Source: Thermosulfurimonas sp. (GTDB lineage: Bacteria > Desulfobacterota > Thermodesulfobacteria > Thermodesulfobacteriales > Thermodesulfobacteriaceae). Taken from it: a DNA stretch of 12,008 bases. Made by a program: the position numbers and the translations under genes. How positions within the stretch are numbered: position 1 is the first letter of the stretch; each line of letters opens with the position of its first letter. Below the pieces are notes generated by a model that was given only the letters and a program-made list of their open reading frames with translations, searched no databases and was not told the origin of the DNA. The stretch spans positions 1 to 12,008 of the forward strand of contig WFPH01000046.1 in assembly GCA_015487645.1 (NCBI GenBank), read 5' to 3'. Below, one piece after another: positions 1 to 6,709 of the stretch.

Positions 1-1123
1 ACTTAGAGAACTCCTTTTCCAGTTTTTCGACCTCTTCAGCCACTTCATAATTATAGCCTACCTTGATCAAGGTCCTCACAAAAGCAGGGCTTCCCACCAC
101 ACTTACGGTAGCCGAACCCTCGACGAAGACCTCTCCCCCGACAATTCCATTTTCACCGACCACCGAAAGCATACCGCCTACAATCGCTCGAACTTGAAGC
201 AAATACCCCGTGACATTTAAATTGCCTTTCACCTTCAGGCTAGCGTACTCCACAATGTTTAAGACCGCCTCCTTGCCAGCCCAAATTTCGACGTGCTCTC
301 CTTTAACAATTCCCAAAATTACTAAGGCCCCTTCGGCTTTGATGGTAGTCCCGTCTTCCACATTTCCTCTGATCTCGAGATCGCCCAAGGTTTCCACCTT
401 AAAACCTCTTTTCACCGAACCGGTGATCACCAGCTTTTTACCATGGAAATGAATATTGCCGGTGCTCCAGTCTACATCTCCCCCCAGGGTGTAGACCGAA
501 TAAAGCCTAAGGTAGCGCCCCTTGAGCTCCAAAAAACCCCCCTCTTGGGCCACGATCAAGCCCTCTTTAATTTCACACTTCAATCCTGGCCCCAAGATCA
601 GGTCGGCTTTAACCTTCCTACCTTCGAGTTCTGCGAGCTCCTTTTCTATAGCTTCGATCTCCTGGTCTTCCCCTCGGGATTCGATCTTGATATGTACCTT
701 TTTGCCCGGTTTGGAAGGCACAGGTTCTCCCCATACCGTAAGCCCGGGGATACCAGGAGAAGGCGGCCGGACTTTGGCCACAGGCGTCCCGGCCGGTACA
801 GAAACCAGAGCATTCACTTCCCGCCAGTCTACCCGATGAGGGGAAATCTCTCGGGGTCCCCGCGAAAAATCTATCAAAAATTCAATCTTTCCGTCCTCCC
901 CGTCTTGAGGAGGCTGGCCTCGGGCTACGATCAGGCGTCCGTCCTCGAAGATCGGAGGATCAAGAAGATTCTGTAACCCTACCGTCTGCAACTGCTCTTT
1001 GAGTAGAGAAAAATCTTGATAAGATAGGACCTTGCCCGAAGGGGCCTCTATCCAGGCCTCCATTCCATCGGGAGAAGTCTTAAGCTGATAACCACCTTCA
1101 AGCACTAAAACCGTCGGCCCCAT
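1..1123 (-). CDS. fapA: FapA family (DUF342) polymer-forming protein, C-terminal part outside window
   Basis: The first 374 codons of a minus-strand gene are present with no internal stop, and the 3' end lies beyond base 1. Residues 1-100 are a poorly conserved N-terminal region. Residues 123-133 carry the FapA signature PGIPGLTVWGE. Residues 215-224 (GDVDWSTGNI) match the entry into the DUF342 right-handed beta-helix. After this come repeated short strands spaced by G, V and E, then a GSP motif near 344-346 and the beginning of a heptad-rich segment (about 358-374) that normally becomes a coiled coil. Family members are around 450-650 residues, so roughly a third is missing. Named members act in flagellar assembly or in polar localisation of proteins, but no flagellar gene is visible here, so the role is unconfirmed. 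The ATG at 1123-1121 is preceded by GAGG with a 10-base spacing and by an in-frame TGA five codons upstream, which fixes the start. TATACAAT at 1176-1169 is a possible -10 with no good -35. GC content is lower than in the genes to the right. Confidence 0.9.
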   Translation of the reverse strand, partial: MGPTVLVLEGGYQLKTSPDGMEAWIEAPSGKVLSYQDFSLLKEQLQTVGLQNLLDPPIFEDGRLIVARGQPPQDGEDGKIEFLIDFSRGPREISPHRVDWREVNALVSVPAGTPVAKVRPPSPGIPGLTVWGEPVPSKPGKKVHIKIESRGEDQEIEAIEKELAELEGRKVKADLILGPGLKCEIKEGLIVAQEGGFLELKGRYLRLYSVYTLGGDVDWSTGNIHFHGKKLVITGSVKRGFKVETLGDLEIRGNVEDGTTIKAEGALVILGIVKGEHVEIWAGKEAVLNIVEYASLKVKGNLNVTGYLLQVRAIVGGMLSVVGENGIVGGEVFVEGSATVSVVGSPAFVRTLIKVGYNYEVAEEVEKLEKEFSK

Positions 1124-1243
1124 CCGAAAGTAGCCTCAAAGGGTTTCGTGATTCAAAATAGCGCAAAAATTGTATATTAAAAGATCTAGATAAATGGGCT
1201 GCAGCCTCTCCTAACATTTGGTAAGAGTCCTCTGAATAACATT

Positions 1244-1273
1244 CCCCTCCCTCCGGGGGATTGGGGAGGGTGG
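1244..1273. repeat. C-rich/G-rich inverted repeat in the divergent spacer
   Basis: CCCTCCC (1245-1251) is the exact reverse complement of GGGAGGG (1264-1270), with a 12-base loop. A competing 5-bp stem, TCCCC (1243-1247) with GGGGA (1256-1260), uses the same bases. The plus strand also has G-runs of 5, 4, 3 and 2 within 1255-1273, which would allow at most a two-tier quadruplex. It lies 34 bases upstream of the P-type ATPase start, in a 183-bp spacer (1124-1306) that is otherwise AT-rich and shows no convincing sigma-70 promoter or ribosome-binding site. It could be an operator, a leader hairpin or a remnant of a dispersed intergenic repeat; it lacks a T-tract on either side, so I do not call it a terminator. 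Confidence 0.55.
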
Positions 1274-1306
1274 ACTTTTACATAGGTCTCTTGGTAAATC
1301 TTTAAT

Positions 1307-3832
1307 ATGAAGAATCCTTATCACCATCCTGTAGAAAAGGTCGCTTTTCATTTGAGCACGGATCTTACCCGGGGCCTTTCAGAGAAAGAGGCCCTTTTGC
1401 GGAAGGCGCGCTATGGTCCCAATCGCCTGCCCACCCCACCAGGAAGATCGTCTTTTAAGATCTTTCTAAACCAGTTCCGGTCGCTTTTCATCTACGCCCT
1501 CATGGTGGCCGGGGTGGTCTCTTATTTCATTGGGGAACTGGTGGATGCGACCGTGATCCTAGCCGTGGTGGTCATAAACGCCGTGATCGGTTTCTTTCAG
1601 GAATATAAGGCCGAACGTACCCTAGAAAGTCTCAAAGAATTTCTAAGTCTCCAGGCGGTGGTTATACGCGAAGGGCACCCTCGAACCATCCCAGCTGAAG
1701 ACCTTGTACCCGGGGATCTCCTGCTCCTTAAGGCCGGAATGAAGGTCCCGGCGGACGCTAGGCTGGTGGAAGCTAGAGGGCTTTCCGTGGACGAATCCGT
1801 GCTCACCGGGGAGAGCCTTCCGGTGGAAAAGTCCCCGGAGATCCTCCCAGAGGAAGTCCCGCTAGCCGAGAGGAAGAACATGGTCTTTTCCGGAACTTTG
1901 GTGGTGGCCGGGGAAGGGCGAGCCCTGGTGGTAGCCACTGGGGCCGAAACCGAATTCGGGAAGATCGCCCGGATGATGGGTGAGATCCGGCTGCCGAAAA
2001 CTCCCTTGGCCCAAAAACTGGAAGGGTTCACCCGCTGGGTAACGGTGGCCATCGTGTTCCTGGCTGGTCTTACCTTTGCCGTGGGCTATTTCCGGAAATT
2101 TTCACTGGAGGAATCCTTTATGGCCGCGGTGGCCCTGGCCGTATCCGCCATCCCGGAAGGCCTCCCTGTCATCCTTACCGTAGCTCTCGCCATGGGGGTA
2201 AAACGCATGGCCGAAAAGAAGGCCATTATTCGTTATCTCCCGGCGGTGGAGACCCTTGGAAGCACCACGGTGATCTTCACGGACAAGACCGGCACCCTTA
2301 CCGAGAATCGCCTCCAAATAGAAATCCTGGTGACCCCGGAGGGAAAGGCCTACCTTGCAAGAAATGTCCCCCAGAAAGAGACCTCCCTTCGTCCGCTCCT
2401 TGAGGCCGCCGCTCTAACCCTCGAAGAGGGACACCCCCTGGACGAAGCTTTGAAAAGGATCCTTTCGTCTCCGGAAAAATTGACCGCCGAGTATAGGGTT
2501 TTGAACAAGCTGCCCTTTGATTCTTCGCGAAAGTACTCCGCGCTCCTGGTGGAAAAGGAAGGGCAGAGATGGGTCATCCTCAAAGGGGCTCCGGAGATAG
2601 TCTTGGCCTGGTGTCGGAAGAAGGAACCCCTCGAGGGGGAACTACAGAGACTAGCGGCCTCCGGTCTCAGATTGATAGCCCTGGCCTGGAAGGAGACGAT
2701 CCACTCAGATCTTTCGAAGGCCCTCTCCGAGGGAGGATTCGCGCCCCTCGGGTTGCTCGGCTTTCGTGATCCTCCTCGACCGGAGGCCGAAATCGCGGTA
2801 AAGACCTGCCTTTCGGCCGGGATCAGGGTCAAGATGGTTACCGGGGATCACCCCCTCACCGCCGAAGCCATTGGGCACCGCGTGGGTCTTTCCGGAAAAG
2901 CCGTCACCGGGGAAGAGTTGGCCAAACTGGGGCCGGAGGAGGCCTACGAGCTTCTCTCCCGCACAGACATCGTGGCCCGGGCCACTCCGGAGACCAAGCT
3001 GCGCCTCATCGAGGCCTTCAAGGCCCGGAGCGAGATCGTGGCCATGACCGGAGATGGGGTAAACGACGCCCCGGCGCTCAAGGCCGCCCATATCGGCGTG
3101 GCTATGGGAAGCGGCACGGAAGTAGCCAAGGAGGCCGCCGACATGGTGCTGCTCGACGACCATTTCGCCACCCTAGTGGTGGCGGTGGAGGAGGGTCGCA
3201 CGGTCTTCGATAATCTGAAAAAGACGCTGCTTTTCATTTTTCCCACCAACGGTGGAGAGTGCCTGTTGCTTCTGGGAAGCCTTTTTGTGGCCTCGGTACT
3301 TCCGGTGCTTCCGCTCCACATCCTCTGGATCAATCTGGTGACCACCGTGGCCCTGGCGGTGACCCTGGCCTTTGAGCCCGCCGAAGAAGATGTCATGGCC
3401 CGGCCACCGCGTCCGCCGAAGGCTCCCCTCCTCGACCGGTATCTGCTTTTACAAATCGCTCTGGTCTCTTTGGTGATGGCAGGAATATCCTGGGCCGGTT
3501 TCGCTTACTGGAAAGCCCGGGGCGACCTGGCCGAAGCCCGGACCATAACCGTAAACCTCATCGTTTTCATGGAGACCTTTTATCTTTTAAACACTCGGTT
3601 CCTCCGGAGAGCCCCCTTGAACCCGATCAAGCTCTTCACCGGGAACCCTGCCCTCCTTCCGGGCCTCCTGACCATCGTTTTCTTGCAGATCCTTTTCACC
3701 TATCTGCCTTTTCTCGGTCGCGTCTTCAAAGTGGCGCCCCTGCCGGCCCCGGCCTGGGGGCTGATCCTGGGGGGAGGCTTCCTTCTCTTCGTTCTGGTGG
3801 AGCTCAAAAAAAGGCTTGCCTCCAAATCTTGA
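1307..3832 (+). CDS. P2-type (Ca2+-ATPase-like) cation-transporting P-type ATPase
   Basis: A complete 841-residue ion pump of the inner membrane that would move a cation using an aspartyl-phosphate intermediate. In order: N-terminal cation-ATPase domain (about 5-50), M1-M2 (about 55-97), actuator domain with TGES at 167-170, M3-M4 (about 242-295) with PEGLP at 283-287, phosphorylation motif DKTGTLT with the acceptor D326, nucleotide-binding KGAPE at 426-430, hinge TGDGVNDAP at 581-589, and M5-M10 to the C terminus. Aligned by motif to SERCA, the ion ligands E309, N768, E771, N796, T799 and E908 are kept as E284, N648, E651, N676, T679 and E756, but the central aspartate D800 is replaced by T680. 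Calcium specificity is therefore doubtful; the family call is secure. At 841 residues it is short for the class, mainly through a small nucleotide-binding domain. The ATG at 1307 has no recognisable Shine-Dalgarno sequence. The next gene follows after 55 bases on the same strand. Confidence 0.93.
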   Translation: MKNPYHHPVEKVAFHLSTDLTRGLSEKEALLRKARYGPNRLPTPPGRSSFKIFLNQFRSLFIYALMVAGVVSYFIGELVDATVILAVVVINAVIGFFQEYKAERTLESLKEFLSLQAVVIREGHPRTIPAEDLVPGDLLLLKAGMKVPADARLVEARGLSVDESVLTGESLPVEKSPEILPEEVPLAERKNMVFSGTLVVAGEGRALVVATGAETEFGKIARMMGEIRLPKTPLAQKLEGFTRWVTVAIVFLAGLTFAVGYFRKFSLEESFMAAVALAVSAIPEGLPVILTVALAMGVKRMAEKKAIIRYLPAVETLGSTTVIFTDKTGTLTENRLQIEILVTPEGKAYLARNVPQKETSLRPLLEAAALTLEEGHPLDEALKRILSSPEKLTAEYRVLNKLPFDSSRKYSALLVEKEGQRWVILKGAPEIVLAWCRKKEPLEGELQRLAASGLRLIALAWKETIHSDLSKALSEGGFAPLGLLGFRDPPRPEAEIAVKTCLSAGIRVKMVTGDHPLTAEAIGHRVGLSGKAVTGEELAKLGPEEAYELLSRTDIVARATPETKLRLIEAFKARSEIVAMTGDGVNDAPALKAAHIGVAMGSGTEVAKEAADMVLLDDHFATLVVAVEEGRTVFDNLKKTLLFIFPTNGGECLLLLGSLFVASVLPVLPLHILWINLVTTVALAVTLAFEPAEEDVMARPPRPPKAPLLDRYLLLQIALVSLVMAGISWAGFAYWKARGDLAEARTITVNLIVFMETFYLLNTRFLRRAPLNPIKLFTGNPALLPGLLTIVFLQILFTYLPFLGRVFKVAPLPAPAWGLILGGGFLLFVLVELKKRLASKS

Positions 3833-3887
3833 CGGCCTCCGGCTTCCGAGAAATACTCCCGAAGACTCCAATCGAGGAGGTGGCCCG

Positions 3888-4379
3888 GTGAAACTGGCCG
3901 TTTTGAGCGACAGCCACGACCACATCCCCCACCTCAAGAAAGCCTTGGAGCGGGCTCAGGAAAAAGGGGCCGAGGTTTGCTTCCACTGTGGCGACCTTAT
4001 CTCGCCCTTCATGATCCCGGTGCTCGCCGAATTCCCCGGGCCGGTGCATCTCATCCTGGGTAACAACCGGGGAGACCCTCATCTCCTGGAAAAGCAGGTG
4101 GCCCGGTTCGAGAACGTGCACTTTCACGGCGAATTCGCCTTCCTGGAAGTGGCGGGTCTCTCCATCGCCATGGTCCACTATCCAGATCTGGCCCGGGGCT
4201 TTGCCGCCACCGGAGACTACGACCTGGTGCTCTGCGGGCACACCCACGTGTATAAAGTGCTGTGCGTAGGCCGAACTTTAGTCATCAATCCCGGAGAAAT
4301 CCTGGGCAAGGAAGGGACTCCCACCTTTGCCCTTTACGATTCCGAAACCGGTGAGGTGGAGAAACAGGAACTTTTATGA
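3888..4379 (+). CDS. YfcE/MJ0936-type metallophosphoesterase
   Basis: A 163-residue cytoplasmic metal-dependent phosphodiesterase or phosphatase of the calcineurin-like superfamily. The metal ligand motifs are all present: DSH at 8-10, GD at 35-36 (CGDLISP), GNN at 58-60, H97 and GHTH at 117-120, followed by NPGE at 134-137, which is typical of the YfcE/MJ0936 subgroup. The length matches that group, which is usually 160-180 residues. I chose the GTG at 3888 because GAGGAGGT (3874-3881) lies 6 bases upstream and the conserved KLAVLSDSH strand follows at once; an ATG at 3816 in the same frame would overlap the end of the ATPase gene and add 24 residues with no family similarity. The natural substrate of this family is mostly unknown; some members cleave model phosphodiesters in vitro. 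Its stop codon overlaps the start of the next gene as ATGA, so translation of the two is probably coupled. Confidence 0.9.
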   Translation: MKLAVLSDSHDHIPHLKKALERAQEKGAEVCFHCGDLISPFMIPVLAEFPGPVHLILGNNRGDPHLLEKQVARFENVHFHGEFAFLEVAGLSIAMVHYPDLARGFAATGDYDLVLCGHTHVYKVLCVGRTLVINPGEILGKEGTPTFALYDSETGEVEKQELL

Positions 4380-4558
4380 AAGAAAAACAAAAAGAAATCG
4401 CCAAAGTATTTCTGGACATCTCCAAGTATAGTTTAGGAGCTGGACTGATTGCGGCTTTAATTTCTCCTCAAACTCCCTGGCAGGTGGTGGGTATTATCGT
4501 AGTCATGGGAATAGCCAGTTTCTGCCTGGGATGGTATCTTTATCCTGACGAAGGCTAA
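4376..4558 (+). CDS. Small two-helix membrane protein
   Basis: A 60-residue protein that I do not recognise with confidence. After a charged, Lys-rich amphipathic N terminus (residues 2-17) there are two hydrophobic segments, about 18-31 and 34-56, separated by a short PQTP turn. The second begins at W35 and ends with the aromatic LGWYLYP, followed by the acidic tail DEG. This is the layout of a helical hairpin in the inner membrane with both ends probably in the cytoplasm. Its ATG overlaps the phosphoesterase stop as ATGA, and AGGA (4366-4369) lies 6 bases upstream, which supports real translation. The coding strand is clearly AT-richer than the phosphoesterase and HyuA genes on either side. 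It could be a regulatory or accessory subunit of a membrane neighbour such as the P-type ATPase, but nothing in the sequence proves that. Confidence 0.7.
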   Translation: MKEKQKEIAKVFLDISKYSLGAGLIAALISPQTPWQVVGIIVVMGIASFCLGWYLYPDEG

Positions 4559-4571
4559 GGGAGTAGAAGAG

Positions 4572-4673
4572 ATGGTGGAAAACGCCCTTATCCTGTTAGG
4601 AGGTCTTTTGTTAATGGGGGGCATAGCCCTTTGGTTAACTAGACGCAAAATACACCAGCACACCTCCCCTTAG
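4572..4673 (+). CDS. 33-residue single-helix membrane protein
   Basis: A very short reading frame encoding 33 residues that starts MVEN, continues with one hydrophobic stretch (about 5-22, rich in L, G, I and A) and ends with the basic, polar tail from TRRK onward. This is a plausible single-pass protein with the tail in the cytoplasm by the positive-inside rule. The Shine-Dalgarno AAGGGAG (4557-4563) overlaps the stop of the preceding gene and is 8 bases from the ATG, a good spacing for coupled translation. It fills most of a gap that would otherwise be an unexplained 133 bases between the 60-residue gene and HyuA. I do not recognise the family. A chance open frame of this length is possible, so the call rests on the ribosome-binding site, the membrane-helix composition and the position. 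Confidence 0.5.
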   Translation: MVENALILLGGLLLMGGIALWLTRRKIHQHTSP

Positions 4674-4691
4674 ATTTTTAAAGTTTTTTAG

Positions 4692-6662
4692 ATGCGCGTA
4701 GCGGTTGATACCGGAGGGACCTTCACGGACTTCGTGGCCGAGATCGAAGGCCGTCTGGTGACCCACAAGGTCCCTTCCACTCCGGAGGACCCCTCACGAG
4801 CCATCCTCAGGGGATTGGCCGAGCTCACGGAGCGCACCGGGAGGGCCGCCGAGGAGGTCCTGCACGGGACCACCGTAGGCACGAACGCCTTTCTCACCCG
4901 GCGGGGCGCCCGGGTAGCGTTGCTCACCACCCGCGGTTTCGAGGATGTCATCTTCATCGGCCGTCAGGCCCGACCGGAACTCTACAACTTCATGGTAGAA
5001 AAACCCCGGCCGGTGGTGGCCAGAAGCCTGATCCTGGGAGTAAGGGAACGGGTGCTGGCCGACGGCACCGTGGAAATCCCCCTGGCCGAGGAAGAGCTCG
5101 CCCGGGTGAGAGCCTGGGTAGAGAACAAACGGCCCGAGGCCGTGGCCATCTCCTTTCTTCACGCCTACGCCTTTCCAGAACATGAAAGACGCCTGGCGGA
5201 AGCCCTGGCCGACTTAGGAATTCATATTTCTCTTTCCTCGGAGATCCGACCGGAGTTCCGGGAATTCGAACGCACGGCTACCACCCTGCTCAACGCTTAT
5301 CTGGCACCGGTGATGGGCCGCTACGTAAGACGCCTCTCTGAAGCTCTGCCCGGGGCCAGGATCTTCATCATGCAGTCCAACGGCGGGCTCATGCCGGCGG
5401 AGGCCGTGGAGAGACGGGCGGTGATGACCCTCCTTTCCGGGCCGGCCGGAGGAGTCATGGGGGCCCTGCGGCTGGCCAGGGAACTGGGATTTGAGCGAAT
5501 CCTTACTCTCGACATGGGAGGCACCTCCACGGACGTATCGCTCTGCGACGGTGCTCCCACCTACACCAGGGAGTACGAAATCGAGGGGCATCCGGTGGCC
5601 CTCCCATTGATCGACATCCACACCATCGGGGCCGGAGGAGGATCGCTGGCCTGGTTCGACCCGGGAGGGGCGCTCCGAGTGGGCCCCCAGAGCGCCGGCG
5701 CGAACCCCGGTCCGGCCTGTTATGGCCGCGGTGGAACCCGTCCCACCATGACCGATGCCCACGTGCTGGCTGGCCGTCTCCTCCCCCACCGCTTCCTCGG
5801 GGGGCGGATGTTGCTTAGCCCCGAACTTTCTGCCCGGGCCCTTGCGGAGCTGGGCGCTCGCCAGAGGCTCTCCCCGGAAGCCCTGGCGCTGGCCATCATC
5901 GAGATTGCTAACACCAACATGGAAGCGGCCCTGAGAAAGGTCTCGCTTGAGCGAGGCCACGATCCCCGGCAGTTCGTTCTGGTGGCCTTCGGAGGGGCCG
6001 GAGCCCTGCATGCCGCGGAACTGGCGGCTCGACTCTCTGTCCCTAGAGTGCTGGTTCCCCGGCTCTCCGGAGTCCTTTCCGCCCTGGGGATCCTTTTGGC
6101 CGAGCCCCGGTTCGATTTCTCCGCGGGGCTCCGGCCCTCGAAGGATCCGGTCACCTACCGTTTCCTACGTCAAAAACTGGACGGGCTGCGCGAGGAAGCC
6201 CTCTCCGAGGCTCGCAAACTCGGATTCGCAACCCGGGATCTGACCCTGGAGGAGACCGTGGATCTCCGCTACCGGGGACAGTCCTTTGAAATCACGGTCC
6301 CCTTCGGACCCCACTTCGAGGAGACTTTCCACCGGGAACACGAAAGGCTTTACGGATTCCGTCTGCCCGGCAAACCCCTGGAAGCCACCGCCGTAAGGCT
6401 ATCCCTGGTGATCCGACGCCGCCCCCCGGCCTGGCCGGAATTCAGAGGAGGAACCGACCTCCGCCCGGTGGAGTACACCCAGCTCCTGCTCTCCCCCCAA
6501 AGCCGCCAGAAAAGTCCGGTCTATCTCTGGGAAGATCTTCCGGTGGAGGCCGAAATTACAGGCCCAAGTCTCGTCATCGGGGATTTCACCACGGTTTACG
6601 TGCCCTCGGGTTTCCGGGCGGCCTGTGACCGTTTCGGCCATCTTCACCTTTACCGGCCCTAA
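4692..6662 (+). CDS. hyuA: Hydantoinase/oxoprolinase A-subunit family (ATP-dependent amidohydrolase)
   Basis: A 656-residue cytoplasmic protein of the HyuA/5-oxoprolinase A family, which uses ATP to activate a cyclic or linear amide or a related carbonyl. The actin-like ATPase fold is indicated by the first phosphate motif DTGGTFTDF (6-14) and the second DMGGTSTDV (274-282). Other family blocks are HGTTVGTNA (58-66), LSGPAGGV (248-255), GAGGGS (313-318), GPACYG (340-345) and FGGAGALHA (433-441). Length is close to the usual 650-700. The ATG at 4692 is directly preceded by an in-frame TAG, so it is the first possible start, although no Shine-Dalgarno sequence is visible. Family members normally work with a B subunit (HyuB) encoded next door; here the next gene is rtcB, so the partner must lie elsewhere or be absent. 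The substrate (hydantoin, 5-oxoproline, an acetone-carboxylase-type ketone or other) cannot be decided from this sequence. Confidence 0.9.
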   Translation: MRVAVDTGGTFTDFVAEIEGRLVTHKVPSTPEDPSRAILRGLAELTERTGRAAEEVLHGTTVGTNAFLTRRGARVALLTTRGFEDVIFIGRQARPELYNFMVEKPRPVVARSLILGVRERVLADGTVEIPLAEEELARVRAWVENKRPEAVAISFLHAYAFPEHERRLAEALADLGIHISLSSEIRPEFREFERTATTLLNAYLAPVMGRYVRRLSEALPGARIFIMQSNGGLMPAEAVERRAVMTLLSGPAGGVMGALRLARELGFERILTLDMGGTSTDVSLCDGAPTYTREYEIEGHPVALPLIDIHTIGAGGGSLAWFDPGGALRVGPQSAGANPGPACYGRGGTRPTMTDAHVLAGRLLPHRFLGGRMLLSPELSARALAELGARQRLSPEALALAIIEIANTNMEAALRKVSLERGHDPRQFVLVAFGGAGALHAAELAARLSVPRVLVPRLSGVLSALGILLAEPRFDFSAGLRPSKDPVTYRFLRQKLDGLREEALSEARKLGFATRDLTLEETVDLRYRGQSFEITVPFGPHFEETFHREHERLYGFRLPGKPLEATAVRLSLVIRRRPPAWPEFRGGTDLRPVEYTQLLLSPQSRQKSPVYLWEDLPVEAEITGPSLVIGDFTTVYVPSGFRAACDRFGHLHLYRP

Positions 6663-6664
6663 TC

Positions 6665-6702
6665 AGGGTTTATCTTTAACTTGAAGAAACCCTTTCAAGG
6701 AG
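6665..6702 (+). promoter_or_regulatory. rtcB leader with two competing hairpins and the ribosome-binding site
   Basis: The 47-base spacer before rtcB contains AGGGTTT (6665-6671) and its exact complement AAACCCT (6687-6693), with a 15-base loop. It also contains CTTGAA (6680-6685) and TTCAAG (6694-6699), with an 8-base loop. The left arm of the second stem lies in the loop of the first, and no spacer separates the right arms, so both complete stems are unlikely to form together and are best seen as alternatives. The second stem covers the first half of the Shine-Dalgarno AAGGAG (6697-6702), which is 7 bases from the rtcB ATG. The first could act as a weak terminator or processing hairpin, but it is followed only by TTTC. 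Function is inference. Confidence 0.4.
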
Positions 6703-6709
6703 CCCACCC

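Noticed and set aside
443..976. Plus-strand frame of 177 codons at the left edge
   Set aside because: It lies antisense to the continuous FapA reading frame, which has clear family motifs; this frame has none.
1255..1273. G-quadruplex ahead of the ATPase gene
   Set aside because: The fourth G-run has only two bases, so a stable three-tier quadruplex cannot form.
3816..3887. Upstream ATG for the metallophosphoesterase
   Set aside because: It overlaps the ATPase gene, adds residues without family similarity and lacks the strong GAGGAGGT that precedes the GTG at 3888.
3833..3887. Terminator between the ATPase and phosphoesterase genes
   Set aside because: Only a broken stem around CTTC/GAAG is present, with no T-tract; the spacing fits an operon.
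5214..6011. Minus-strand open frame of 265 codons inside hyuA
   Set aside because: It is antisense to a well-supported gene in GC-rich DNA, shows no recognisable domain, and is of low-complexity G/R/P-rich composition typical of a shadow frame.
6665..6699. H-type pseudoknot in the rtcB leader
   Set aside because: The order of arms is that of a pseudoknot, but no bases lie between the two right arms to cross the first 7-bp stem, so simultaneous full stems are sterically unlikely.
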